Source of the DNA: CAYJEQ01 sp964370185
GTDB lineage: Bacteria; Bacillota; Clostridia; Oscillospirales; Ruminococcaceae
Direction: 5' to 3'
Length of the DNA stretch: 44,452 bases
Assembly (NCBI GenBank): GCA_964370185.1
Contig: CAYJIJ010000012.1
Span: forward strand, 1 to 44,452
The position numbers and the translations under genes are program-made. This document shows, piece by piece, positions 16,718 to 26,009 of this stretch (its first letter is position 1; each line of letters begins with the position of its first letter). Below the pieces are notes generated by a model. That model worked only from the letters and a program-made list of their open reading frames with translations. It searched no databases and was not told where the DNA came from.

Positions 16718-18271
16718 TTATTTTGCGTATTCGATAGTTCTTGTTTCTCTTATCAGATGAACTTTAATTTGTCCTGGATAATCAAGCTCTTCTTCAATTT
16801 TCTTAACAATATCACGAGCCGCAACAATCATTTTGTCATCAGCAATAACATTTGGTTTAATCATTATGCGTATTTCTCTACCCGCTTGAATTGCAAAGGA
16901 TTTGTCAACACCCTCAAATGAGTTTGCCAGCTCTTCAAGTTTTTGCAGACGCTTAATGTAGTTTTCAAGGTTTTCTCTTCTTGCACCAGGTCTTGCAGCT
17001 GAAATTGCGTCCGCCGCCTGTACAAGGCATGCAACAATGGTTTTAGCCTCAACATCACCGTGATGCGCTTCAATTGCATGAATGATATCAGGAGCTTCTT
17101 TGTATTTCTTAGCAATATCTACACCGATATCAACATGTGAACCTTCAATTTCATGTGTAAGCGCTTTACCAATGTCATGGATAAGGCCTGCACGCTTAGC
17201 TTGAGTTATATCGGCACCGAGCTCGGCCGCCATAATTCCTGCAAGGTGAGCAACTTCAATTGAGTGATGAAGAACATTTTGTCCATAGCTTGAACGATAT
17301 CTCATTCTACCTAAAAGTCTTATGATTTCGGGATGCATGTTATGTATCCCTGTATCCATTACTGCTCTTTCGCCATCCTGCTTAATTTTAGCTTCAACAT
17401 CTTTTCTCGCTTTTTCAACTGTTTCTTCTATTCGAGCAGGATGTATTCTTCCATCTAAAATTAGCTTTTCAATTGCAATTCTTGCAACTTCACGCTTAAC
17501 AGGGTCATGGCTTGATAATGTAATAGCTTCAGGTGTATCATCTATGATTAAATCCACACCGGTAAGTGTTTCAATAGTGCGGATATTTCTACCTTCTCTA
17601 CCAATAATTCTGCCTTTCATTTCATCATTTGGAAGTGGTACAACCGACACGGTAACCTCGGTTACATGTTCAGCGGCACAACGCTGGATTGCTTGGGATA
17701 TTATCTCTCTCGCTTTTTGATCGGACTCTTCTTTTAGCTGAGTTTCAATCTGAACAATTTTAAGTGCTTTTTCTCTGGTGAGCTCTGATTCGAGATTTTG
17801 CAGTAAAAATTCTTTTGCTTGTTCGCTTGTGTAACCCGATATTTTTTCGAGCATATCAAATTGGTGTTGCTTTACAACCTGTGCTTCTTCGAGTGTTTTC
17901 TCTACTTCTTTTTGTCTGTCTTTAAGAGCTTCTTCTTTTTTCTCAAAGCTTTCACTCTTTTTGTCTAAAGCTTCTTCTTTTTGCTGTACTCTGCGCTCAA
18001 GTCTGGTTACTTCGTTTCTACGCTCTTTAATTTCTTTTTCAGCCTCGTTGCGCATTTTGTAAATTTCTTCTTTGGATTCAACTATTGCCTCTTTCTTTTT
18101 GCTTTCAGATGCTTTAATTGCATCATTTAAAATTCTTTTTGCTTCTTTTTCAGCATTTCCGATTTCACCTTCGGCAACGCTTTTCCTATACCTCATAAAT
18201 GAATTTATCGCAAATATAAAGACAATCAACACGACTACTATCGCAATCGCTAAGTATAAATAATCTGGCAT
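16718..18271 (-). CDS. rny: Ribonuclease Y
   Basis: The product is 517 residues, the usual length. Order: N-terminal membrane anchor (residues about 3-24), a long Glu/Lys coiled coil (about 30-190), a KH RNA-binding domain with GRIIGREGRNIRTIE near 215, and a metal-dependent HD domain with the HD pair in GLIHDIGKALTHE near 365. RNase Y is the membrane-bound endonuclease that starts mRNA decay in many Bacillota. AAAGGAGG precedes the ATG at 13 nt, a long spacing, but the start gives the expected membrane anchor. A sigma-A promoter (18411-18439) lies about 130 nt upstream. Confidence 0.96.
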   Translation of the reverse strand: MPDYLYLAIAIVVVLIVFIFAINSFMRYRKSVAEGEIGNAEKEAKRILNDAIKASESKKKEAIVESKEEIYKMRNEAEKEIKERRNEVTRLERRVQQKEEALDKKSESFEKKEEALKDRQKEVEKTLEEAQVVKQHQFDMLEKISGYTSEQAKEFLLQNLESELTREKALKIVQIETQLKEESDQKAREIISQAIQRCAAEHVTEVTVSVVPLPNDEMKGRIIGREGRNIRTIETLTGVDLIIDDTPEAITLSSHDPVKREVARIAIEKLILDGRIHPARIEETVEKARKDVEAKIKQDGERAVMDTGIHNMHPEIIRLLGRMRYRSSYGQNVLHHSIEVAHLAGIMAAELGADITQAKRAGLIHDIGKALTHEIEGSHVDIGVDIAKKYKEAPDIIHAIEAHHGDVEAKTIVACLVQAADAISAARPGARRENLENYIKRLQKLEELANSFEGVDKSFAIQAGREIRIMIKPNVIADDKMIVAARDIVKKIEEELDYPGQIKVHLIRETRTIEYAK

Positions 18272-18410
18272 AACAGTAAATTCGCCTCCTTTCTTTTAAT
18301 TTTTTTCAAATCACTGTTATAATAAAGTGCATAAATATTTTACTTTAATGCTGTAAAATATTTTGTGCAATACATAAATATATAAATATATATTTTATAC
18401 ACTTTATATT

Positions 18411-18439
18411 ATTTTACATTTTTATCTTGACTATGTCAA
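18411..18439 (-). promoter_or_regulatory. Predicted sigma-A promoter of rny
   Basis: On the minus strand TTGACA (18434-18439), 17 bp and TAAAAT (18411-18416). The -35 lies within the dyad CTTGAC-TAT-GTCAAG (18426-18440), which also offers a TTGACT to the opposite strand, followed after 19 bp by TAGAAT (18452-18457) as a weak promoter for the small ORF at 18529. Confidence 0.65.
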
Positions 18440-18528
18440 GGAATTTGTTAGTAGAATATACATTATTATTGTATCTTTATCATATATTTTTAATAGTGTA
18501 GTATTATTCTTTAGGAGGAAAATAAGTT

Positions 18529-18792
18529 TTGAATAATAAACCCGAAAACCAATCATCAAATATGATTATAAAAAATATTTCCTGCCTAAGCTCGGATGAA
18601 GTTATTTTACTCTCTGCTGCAATTTCAATTGCCCTAAGTAAAAATAGGAGCAAAAGAGAAATTGAAACACTTATAAATATATCAAATCTCATAAATGATA
18701 ATTTAACGAGCATACTTGCGCAAAGCATCATATGTGCATCGAGCTCAGGCAATACTTCACTTCAAATTAACGAGGGGTCGCTTTCTATTTAG
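18529..18792 (+). CDS. Small hypothetical protein, possibly DUF6774-like
   Basis: The 87-residue frame starts with TTG at 18529, with AGGAGG (18513-18518) 10 nt upstream. The body (SSDEVILLSAAISIALSK, then SKREIETLINISNLINDNL, then TSILAQSI) predicts two amphipathic helices. It resembles small Clostridia proteins of the DUF6774 type, which share an 'aliphatic helix, polar turn, second helix ending in an I-A-Q stretch' pattern. That match is from memory and tentative. There is no signal peptide. Its last 8 bp overlap the 3' end of polA tail to tail, and it is divergent from rny. Function unknown. Confidence 0.6.
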   Translation: MNNKPENQSSNMIIKNISCLSSDEVILLSAAISIALSKNRSKREIETLINISNLINDNLTSILAQSIICASSSGNTSLQINEGSLSI

Positions 18793-21346
18793 CTTCAAAC
18801 CAATTTGCTCCAATTTTCCCCTCTGCAATTAGCGGAACTTTTAACTCAACAGCATTTTGCATTTCATATTCAACTAATTGACGCACTTTTTCTGCTTCTG
18901 ATTCCGGGCATTCTATTATTAATTCATCGTGAATTTGCAGTATGAGTTTTGCTTTTAATTTCTCTTCTAAAAGCCGATTGTAAACTTTTATCATTGCAAT
19001 TTTTATTATGTCCGCTGCCGTGCCCTGTATTGGCATATTCATCGCAACTCTTTCACCAAATGCTTTTTGTATCTTATTTGAGGCTTTAAGCTCGGGTAAA
19101 TACCTTCGTCTGCCATAAACAGTGCTCACATAACCAAGCTCTGTTCCCTGTTTAACAGTTTCGTCCATATAGCGCTTTACGCCCTCATATGTGCGCAGAT
19201 AGCCCTTGATATATTTATCGGCTTCTGCAACAGTTACCCCTATGTCTTTAGACAGTGAAAATGCACCTATACCATATACTATACCGAAGTTTACAGCCTT
19301 TGCTCTACCCCTCATTTCCGAGGTAATAAAGAGAGGTGGCATGTCAAAAACTTCTGCCGCTGTCTTAGTATGAATGTCCTCACCCTCTACAAAGGCTTGG
19401 CACATATTTTCATCTTCCGACATACTGCTAAGCACCCTGAGCTCTATTTGTGAATAGTCGGCATCCACAAGTAAATTCCCTTCGCCCGCTTTAAAAAATT
19501 TGCGAAGCATTGCGCCTAATTCAGTGCGAACGGGAATATTTTGCATGTTTGGCTCGGTGGAGCTAATTCGTCCTGTTCGGGTTTCTGTTTGTTTAAAATT
19601 AGTGTGAATTCTGCCGCTTTCGTCCACCACTTTTAAAAGTCCCTCCACATATGTGGATTTTAGCTTTGCTAAACTTCGATATTCAAGGATATTATCTATA
19701 ATCGGATGCTTTTTCCTTAGATTTTCGAGCACATCTGCATTGGTTGAGTAACCTGTCTTTGTCTTTTTACCATGTGGTAATTCGAGTTTTTCAAAAAGCA
19801 CATCTCCTAATTGCTTCGGTGAATTTATATTGAATTCACCCTCTGAATACTCATATATCTTTTTAGTAAGGGTTATAATTTTTTCATCTATTTCTGCTCC
19901 GTATTCTTTAATCCCCTTTATGTCCAACTCAAAACCGTAATGTTCCATGTCGGATAGCACTATTGTGAGGGGCATTTCTATTTCAAAGAAAAGATTATCC
20001 ATCCCTGTTTTGTGAAGTTGCTCACTCAGTGTTTCATACACTGCCTGAAGATAGGTAACCGTAGCATCTTCGCATTTATATAGCAGCTCACCGCCATACT
20101 CATCAAATAGCCTTTTGGGTGTATAATCATTTGAGGAGGCGCTGAGCAAATACCCTGCCACCGAAGTGTCAAAGAGGACTTTTTGGGGCTCTATACCCTT
20201 TTTAATTAAAAATTTATAAAGCGGTTTGCTGTTATTTGTCACTATTTTATTACTGTGCTTCATAATGTGTGGCAAATAATTTCCGAGCTCAGTATCGCTC
20301 GATGTGTAAATTACATCACCGCATAAAAGCTCAAAATCAGTCGGTATTTCTTTGCTGTCTGCATTTATATATAGGTATAGTAAATCACTGTCTAAAGATA
20401 TGCTTTCGTCATACTCTTTTTTAATTATAGTGATGGGCTCTTTTGTTTGTTTTTGTGTATGCGGTGAAACTTCAATATTTTCCATGCCTAATTTTTTAAT
20501 TATGCTATACATTTCAAGCCTTTGTAGAAGTTTTGCTGCCTCGCTTTTATCACATTCGCCTATTAAATATTCACTGAGCTCACCATTTAGTGGCATATCG
20601 CAGTTAATTGTGGCAAGCTCCCTGCTGAGGTACGCCATATCTTTATCCGCTATCAGCTTTTCCCTCACACCTTTTTTTATCGAGGCGTCATCTATATTTA
20701 AATAGATATCTTCAAGTGTGTTAAATTTCGACACTAAGGCAAGCGCTGTTTTTTCACCAACACCTGCAACACCCGGAATATTATCCGAACTATCACCCAT
20801 AAGCGCTTTTACTTCAATTAAAGCCTTTGGTGACACACCGTATTTTTCAAATATTACACCCTCATCATATACTATGGTTTCGCTTCTGCCCATCTTAGTT
20901 GTGGCAAGAAGCACTGTAACACCGTCACCCACGAGCTGTAAGCTATCCCTATCCCCCGTGGCAATGACGCATTCATCCCCTGCATCTCTGCATCTCTTTG
21001 AAAGGGTTCCGAGGATGTCGTCCGCTTCATAGCCCTCAAGTGATACCACTTTATATCCAAGGCAGAGAAGTAGCTCTTTAATAAGTGGTAGCTGTGCCGC
21101 AAGCTCTTCGGGCATTCCTTTGCGCTGCGCTTTATAACCATCATACATCTTGTGCCTGAAAGTTGGAGATTTTAAGTCGAAGGCGCACGCCACCGCATCG
21201 GGTTTTGTTTCGTCTAAGAGTTTTAGTAAAATATTTATAAACCCATATACCGCATTGGTATATTCGCCGTTTTTGGTTGTAAGTAGTTTTATTCCATAAA
21301 ATGCTCTATTTAATATGCTGTTTGAGTCGAGTGCTAAAAGCTTCAT
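18785..21346 (-). CDS. polA: DNA polymerase I
   Basis: The product is 853 residues. The N-terminal 5' nuclease domain (about 1-290) includes YDGYKAQRKGMP near 70 and the helix-hairpin-helix GVAGVGEKTA near 195. The middle domain (about 310-455) lacks the DxE start of a proofreading 3'-5' exonuclease, as in Bacillus and Thermus enzymes, so it is probably inactive. The polymerase domain carries motif A (DYSQIELRVLSS near 655), motif B (RAKAVNFGIVYG near 705) and motif C (QIHDELIIE near 820). It fills gaps in repair and Okazaki fragment processing. GGAG lies 8 nt before the ATG. Upstream sits a copy of the recurring leader element, whose conserved ATG opens an overlapping 21-codon frame. No clear terminator is seen before the convergent small ORF. 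Confidence 0.96.
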   Translation of the reverse strand: MKLLALDSNSILNRAFYGIKLLTTKNGEYTNAVYGFINILLKLLDETKPDAVACAFDLKSPTFRHKMYDGYKAQRKGMPEELAAQLPLIKELLLCLGYKVVSLEGYEADDILGTLSKRCRDAGDECVIATGDRDSLQLVGDGVTVLLATTKMGRSETIVYDEGVIFEKYGVSPKALIEVKALMGDSSDNIPGVAGVGEKTALALVSKFNTLEDIYLNIDDASIKKGVREKLIADKDMAYLSRELATINCDMPLNGELSEYLIGECDKSEAAKLLQRLEMYSIIKKLGMENIEVSPHTQKQTKEPITIIKKEYDESISLDSDLLYLYINADSKEIPTDFELLCGDVIYTSSDTELGNYLPHIMKHSNKIVTNNSKPLYKFLIKKGIEPQKVLFDTSVAGYLLSASSNDYTPKRLFDEYGGELLYKCEDATVTYLQAVYETLSEQLHKTGMDNLFFEIEMPLTIVLSDMEHYGFELDIKGIKEYGAEIDEKIITLTKKIYEYSEGEFNINSPKQLGDVLFEKLELPHGKKTKTGYSTNADVLENLRKKHPIIDNILEYRSLAKLKSTYVEGLLKVVDESGRIHTNFKQTETRTGRISSTEPNMQNIPVRTELGAMLRKFFKAGEGNLLVDADYSQIELRVLSSMSEDENMCQAFVEGEDIHTKTAAEVFDMPPLFITSEMRGRAKAVNFGIVYGIGAFSLSKDIGVTVAEADKYIKGYLRTYEGVKRYMDETVKQGTELGYVSTVYGRRRYLPELKASNKIQKAFGERVAMNMPIQGTAADIIKIAMIKVYNRLLEEKLKAKLILQIHDELIIECPESEAEKVRQLVEYEMQNAVELKVPLIAEGKIGANWFEAK

Positions 21347-21371
21347 AAGTAATCTCCATTTCGTTATACAT
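21306..21371 (-). CDS. Possible 21-codon leader ORF overlapping the polA start
   Basis: The ATG at 21371 is the one at the end of the conserved leader block (GAAAAGAATGGTCGTA). It opens a frame reading MYNEMEITYEAF and onward for 21 codons to a TAG inside polA. It begins 25 nt before the polA ATG and in a different frame, so translation could couple to or compete with polA. Its ribosome binding site (GAAAAG) is weaker than in the other two copies. The peptide may be chance; the position matters more than the sequence. Confidence 0.3.
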   Translation of the reverse strand: MYNEMEITYEAFSTRLKQHIK

Positions 21372-21435
21372 ATTTACGACCATTCTTTTCTTTTAAAGAC
21401 ACAGAGCCACCATCAAAAAAGGTCATAAATGCGCC
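21369..21435 (-). promoter_or_regulatory. Leader element of polA, copy 2 of a recurring leader element
   Basis: On the minus strand GGCGCA (21435-21430) can pair with TGTGTC through two wobbles. The arms enclose TTTATGACC and a T-rich loop. Then come TTTAAAA and the conserved block GAAAAGAATGGTCGTA, ending in AATATG. The last 22 nt differ from the copy before the CobW-type gene at only two positions. Unlike the other copies, the block does not sit at the gene's own start codon but 25 nt before it. Confidence 0.55.
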
Positions 21436-21520
21436 TTATTTTTAGGATGTTAGGTTTTGCGGATAATAAAGCGGCTCTTAGTAGATTGAATTTTATAAAA
21501 TTTCAAATTTATATTCCTTA

Positions 21521-21563
21521 TTAAAAGCTTTTCGACGGATGTAGCCCATCGAAAAGCTTTTAA
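21521..21563 (-). terminator. Probable terminator of the cyclic-di-GMP gene
   Basis: A 15-bp inverted repeat (21521-21535 with 21549-21563, arms AAAAGCTTTTCGA/TCGAAAAGCTTTT at their core) lies 45 bp past the stop of the gene ending at 21608. The T tail is short, so it may instead be a stabilising 3' hairpin. Confidence 0.55.
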
Positions 21564-21607
21564 AATTAATATGAGAAATATTGTGACTACTGCTGAAGCA
21601 ATTTTTC

Positions 21608-24600
21608 TTATGCTTCTATTTCATCACTAAAAACATATTTGTTTTTGCCTGCATTTTTCGCTTTATAAAGCGCTTTATCAGCGGATATTGTAAGTTCTTC
21701 ATAATTATCTGCTGTCTGTGGGGTAAGGGATACGCCAGCACTCACACTTACATAATCAAGTGAGACTCCATTGAGTGAAATATTATTAACATTTTCAAAT
21801 ATTCGCTCTATTACCATTTCTGCATTTTCTTTGGCACCAATATTTGTTAGTAAGATTAAGAACTCATCCCCACCTATTCTTCCGATGATGTCCCCTGCTC
21901 TGAGTGTGCTTCTTACTGCTCCAACAAATTCTTGCAAGTATAAATCGCCCGTATTATGGCCATAGGTGTCATTAATTAGTTTAAAATTGTCTACATCGAG
22001 TATTAAAAAGGCATGTGTTTGATTTTTAACTTTGGCAGCAGCTATTGCATCGGTAATTTTTTCGATAGCAGTTGCACGGCTGTATGTTCTGGTGAGTGGG
22101 TCGGTTTCAATGCTTGTCTGCAAGCTGTTTGTAAGGAAATAGCTCGCTTCAAGCGCTCTCATAAGCTCTTTTTGGTTTTTATAAGCATTATATTGAGTTG
22201 CTAAAAAATAGCCCAAGAATATTAAAACTACAAATACCGATAGATAAAATGTCCCTGTATTAATATCATTTGCCATTGCGGTGGTAATGTCATTTTGCAT
22301 AATGCTTACTACGCACCAATCAGTGCCATGTATCGGCATCATAACCGCTGTGCGATCTTCGCCGTTTACCTCATATTTTAAAACACAGCTGTATCCATCA
22401 ATCATGTTCTGATGTATAGAGCTTGGTGTATGACCATTTTTCATATTGAGCGTGCCTATAAAATCGTACATATCGCCGCTCGTAAATAGATTTTGGCTGT
22501 CACCACTGATTACTATGGGAGTGCCGTCCACCGCGCATAAATGGAAGAATGCTTCTCCTCCAAAAACTCTTAAATCAAGAACATTTGCAAAATTATCCAC
22601 CTCATATGAAGCAAAAATTTCAGCCACTTTTTCGCCGTCAACAAATATCGGCGTGGTGAGCAGAATTAATAATTCCTCGGTATGCTCATCTTTTACAGGC
22701 GATATAATTACAATTTCTCCATCATTAGCTTTGCCAGAAATCAGCTCCTCATCCACTAACAAAGGATTTTCCCGCACATCAATTGGTGGCTCTCCATTAA
22801 ATGAAATATATATATTATCAAATCCAGTATAATCTATTAATTGTGCTACCTCTTCTTTTATCCCCTGCGCCTGACTTATTTCATCTGAAATTGCGGCTTC
22901 GACGGTAAGTAGCATTTTAGAGGAGTCTTCCATTTTTTGAGAAATCTTATCCGTCATTCCATTTACAATTTCATTTAGAAATTCATCATTCATCGCTTCT
23001 ACTTTAGTGCTGTTAAAACTAAAGAAAAATAAAACTGCACAAATTGCGATTGTTAAAGTTGTCATCCCACCCCAATAAACAATTTTATTTTGCTTTTTAG
23101 CTTTGTCGTTATATGCGAAGAAATCTTTTAAATCCCCTTCATTTGCGTTATTTCCATCGGCTTGCTTTTGCAAGTTTGTTTCGGATAATGAGAGTAAATC
23201 TTCAAAAGGCATCGGCTTTGAGAAAAAATATCCTTGTGAGAACCTTACACCGCTTGTTACAAGCTGCTTTTGCATGGAGGCTGTTTCCACACATTCCGCT
23301 ATTAGCTCTGCACCCATTTTTTTACTTAGATAATATATGCTCTGAAGAATGCTTTGATAGCTTGAATCAGTACCTAAAAGCTCAGTTAATGAGCCGTTTA
23401 TTTTTAAATAGTCTATATCCAAATTACCTATTTCTATAAAGTTTGAATAGCCTGCGCCAAAGTCGTCCACGGCGATTTTTATACCATATCGCCTCGCTTT
23501 GTGCATAAAGTCTTTAAGCTTACTAAAATCTTCCACCATTTCGGTTTCTACGAGTTCAAATACAAAGTGAGCGGTATATTTCATGGTATCTAATTTTTCA
23601 AAAACCTTACTTTGAAACTCTTCGGATAGAATATCGAGCATTGAAACATTTATCGTTATTATTTCTTCCCTGTCTTTAAAGAGTTCAAACACTTTAAGCA
23701 CCATGCATAAACTCAGATCTAAATAAAGATTATATTTCTTTGATATCTCCATAAAATCGCCTGGGAAGAGTATTTTCCCGCCCGGCTCTTGGAGCCGCAT
23801 TAGTGCTTCATATGCATAAAAGCAGTTTTTCCGATTGTCGTATATACCTTGGAAATATGGAATTACATTATTTGTTCTAATTATTTCTTTTAGCGACGAT
23901 ACCATTTTAAACTCGTTTTTTAACAAATTAGATTCCTTTGAAATATCATCGCAAATATAAAATCCATCTTGCTCTGAGGACGGTGGTGTATTGCTTAGAT
24001 ATTCTATCAAATCATCTAATTTCAACCCTCTTAGCGAAATTGCACATTTAGCTACAAAGGCTGGTTTATCCTGTAATATTTCAGTGGTTTGGATTTGCTC
24101 GTATATCAGTTTTGTGGCAGAGGTAAATTCGTGATTACTTATATTTTCCGGCACGGTAAAAAACACTGTATTTTCATCATAGCGATATAATTCTGCTTCA
24201 AATTTTGAAAAAACCTCACTGAGTGAAGCTTTGATTTTTTCGAGTAAAAGCTTTTTACCTATTTTATATTCATCTATGGTTAGAGCACTTTGTACTTCTT
24301 TGAGATTTTCAATAGTTATTACGCATATTTTATCTTTTCGCTCACTATTGCCCTCGCGCATAAACGCAAGTATATTTTTAATATCTAAAAATTCGCCTCT
24401 TAGCACTCTTTCTTTTGCTGCTTCATCAATAGTTCTAAAATTGTTGATGAAATCTTCACTGTTTAGCTCGCTGCTTTGAATTTCTGATAGCCTATCAATT
24501 AGTAAATTAGCTCCATTAACAATAGCATCTGTATTATTAAAGACATCTAAATTTAAATCTAAATACTCTTCATGCTCCGCCATAGTAAAAAAGCTACAAG

Positions 24601-25702
24601 TCCCTTTATAGTAGCCTGCAATATTTTTTTTATTTGTTCCTATTTCTCCAAAGAAAAAAGCTCCGCATACCTTTGCTTTTTTAAATGCGTTAACTTCCCA
24701 GCCCACAAATTCACTGAGGAGTGTCCTTCTTAAAAAGCATGAATAGCAAAAAACGGTTTCCGCTGGAGTAGTTTGTAAATCATAATAGACCGCTTGCCAT
24801 TGCTCGTAGCTTTTTAGTGTATTAAAATATGAAATTTTGAATTTTGTATTTTCTCTAACTGGGCACTTAGATAGCCTTATTCTTTCATTTTCCTCATTGA
24901 GCTCTACAATTCTACTCACATCGGATTTTTGCACAACAATCGGAAAATAGGAAAGTATATCGCCTATATTTGAAGGATTATTTTCAAGGTTTTGGCTATC
25001 GAAATTCATTGCAAGATTGTTAAAGAAAAATTCTGTGGCTGGATTACCATCAATTTCTTCTATGTAATCGCCATCGGTTTTTGTAATGGTAAACTCTTCG
25101 CTGATTTCTTCAAGTCCCACCACGACATTTGTGTATGGCAATAAAAAGTCCTTGCCAATAGCTGTGAAATTTATCCCCTCTTCAATATATTCCTTTTCAT
25201 TAAATACATAGGAACACACATGATTATTTTCATCTATAAATCCCGATGCGCCACCGACAACGGGTACACCGGGCATGATATATTTAAATTCTTCAATTAA
25301 ATTTTCTGCCACCCTGCTATAATCTGCCACAAACATAAATGCCATGGACGGCATATACTCTTCGCAAAAACTTCTTACAGACTCATTTACTTCAAAGGAA
25401 GAAAGCCCTTTTGTGGTGAATAGATGATTATAAACTTGAGCATTACTAAATTCGATTATAGACACAAGGCTGCCATGCTCATATATATCTCCATCATAAA
25501 TAACACCCGAAACCGCGCAACCAACTATGACTGCATTCGGAAGTAGTGACTTTATTTCAGATGCTGTTTTAACAGCTTCTTGTGGGCTGATTTTTGTTAA
25601 AAAGACTTTTACAAGATATTTTTTATCTAAATCAATCTCGCTACTAATTATTTCATCTTTTATACATCCATCATTATGATATAAAATATTAATTGTTTTC
25701 AT
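21608..25702 (-). CDS. FIST-EAL-Cache-GGDEF cyclic-di-GMP signalling protein
   Basis: The product is 1364 residues. Order: FIST N-terminal and C-terminal sensory domains (about 20-400, with VVGGASGFID and VCGAFFFGEIG); a degraded GGDEF-like region (about 440-590); an EAL phosphodiesterase domain (about 605-850) with YEALMRLQ, FELVETE, DDFGAGYS, DYLKING and AECVET, so metal-binding residues look intact. Then a membrane segment (about 873-895), an extracellular Cache-like sensor (about 900-1145), a second membrane segment (about 1150-1170) and a GGDEF cyclase domain with LDVDNFKLINDTYGH and GRIGGDEF. RAGD five residues before GGDEF fits a product-inhibition site. It could both make and degrade cyclic-di-GMP under a cytoplasmic FIST signal and an external Cache signal. 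The start has only AAAGGTG at 10 nt. It is transcribed alone. Confidence 0.88.
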   Translation of the reverse strand: MKTINILYHNDGCIKDEIISSEIDLDKKYLVKVFLTKISPQEAVKTASEIKSLLPNAVIVGCAVSGVIYDGDIYEHGSLVSIIEFSNAQVYNHLFTTKGLSSFEVNESVRSFCEEYMPSMAFMFVADYSRVAENLIEEFKYIMPGVPVVGGASGFIDENNHVCSYVFNEKEYIEEGINFTAIGKDFLLPYTNVVVGLEEISEEFTITKTDGDYIEEIDGNPATEFFFNNLAMNFDSQNLENNPSNIGDILSYFPIVVQKSDVSRIVELNEENERIRLSKCPVRENTKFKISYFNTLKSYEQWQAVYYDLQTTPAETVFCYSCFLRRTLLSEFVGWEVNAFKKAKVCGAFFFGEIGTNKKNIAGYYKGTCSFFTMAEHEEYLDLNLDVFNNTDAIVNGANLLIDRLSEIQSSELNSEDFINNFRTIDEAAKERVLRGEFLDIKNILAFMREGNSERKDKICVITIENLKEVQSALTIDEYKIGKKLLLEKIKASLSEVFSKFEAELYRYDENTVFFTVPENISNHEFTSATKLIYEQIQTTEILQDKPAFVAKCAISLRGLKLDDLIEYLSNTPPSSEQDGFYICDDISKESNLLKNEFKMVSSLKEIIRTNNVIPYFQGIYDNRKNCFYAYEALMRLQEPGGKILFPGDFMEISKKYNLYLDLSLCMVLKVFELFKDREEIITINVSMLDILSEEFQSKVFEKLDTMKYTAHFVFELVETEMVEDFSKLKDFMHKARRYGIKIAVDDFGAGYSNFIEIGNLDIDYLKINGSLTELLGTDSSYQSILQSIYYLSKKMGAELIAECVETASMQKQLVTSGVRFSQGYFFSKPMPFEDLLSLSETNLQKQADGNNANEGDLKDFFAYNDKAKKQNKIVYWGGMTTLTIAICAVLFFFSFNSTKVEAMNDEFLNEIVNGMTDKISQKMEDSSKMLLTVEAAISDEISQAQGIKEEVAQLIDYTGFDNIYISFNGEPPIDVRENPLLVDEELISGKANDGEIVIISPVKDEHTEELLILLTTPIFVDGEKVAEIFASYEVDNFANVLDLRVFGGEAFFHLCAVDGTPIVISGDSQNLFTSGDMYDFIGTLNMKNGHTPSSIHQNMIDGYSCVLKYEVNGEDRTAVMMPIHGTDWCVVSIMQNDITTAMANDINTGTFYLSVFVVLIFLGYFLATQYNAYKNQKELMRALEASYFLTNSLQTSIETDPLTRTYSRATAIEKITDAIAAAKVKNQTHAFLILDVDNFKLINDTYGHNTGDLYLQEFVGAVRSTLRAGDIIGRIGGDEFLILLTNIGAKENAEMVIERIFENVNNISLNGVSLDYVSVSAGVSLTPQTADNYEELTISADKALYKAKNAGKNKYVFSDEIEA

Positions 25703-25765
25703 GGCTCATCAATCACCTTTTAAACCTTTTTTCTTTTCTAAGTAATTAATTTTTACCTACTGCTC

Positions 25766-25794
25766 ATTTTATCATATTAAGTTAGCAAAAGCAA
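25766..25794 (-). promoter_or_regulatory. Predicted sigma-A promoter of the FIST-EAL-GGDEF gene
   Basis: On the minus strand TTGCTT (25789-25794), 17 bp and TAAAAT (25766-25771) lie about 64 bp before the ATG. The remaining bases to 26009 contain only the terminator at 25943-25976. Confidence 0.5.
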
Positions 25795-25942
25795 TTGACT
25801 AGATGTAGAAAATTCTTTGTTTTGCTTTAAGTTACAGCTTTGAGGAGAGAATATCTTTTATGGATTATCATTGCTATATTAATATGGTAAAGGTACTAAA
25901 ACATATAAGTGCATTTTTCTGATAAAATAAAATGTAAAAAAC

Positions 25943-25976
25943 GGAGTGTTTTCACCACTAATGATGAAAACACTCC
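25943..25976 (-). terminator. Terminator of the EF-G-like gene
   Basis: A 12-bp stem (25943-25954 with 25965-25976, arms GGAGTGTTTTCA/TGAAAACACTCC, 10-nt loop) is followed on the minus strand by G and a run of T, 34 bp past the stop at 26010. Confidence 0.88.
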
Positions 25977-26009
25977 ATAAAATTTTACTACTAACTGAGA
26001 AGTTTTTGC

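Noticed and set aside
18411..18464. Calling a confident promoter for the small ORF at 18529
   Set aside because: The plus-strand -10 is poor and the spacing is 19 bp, so it is only mentioned with the rny promoter.
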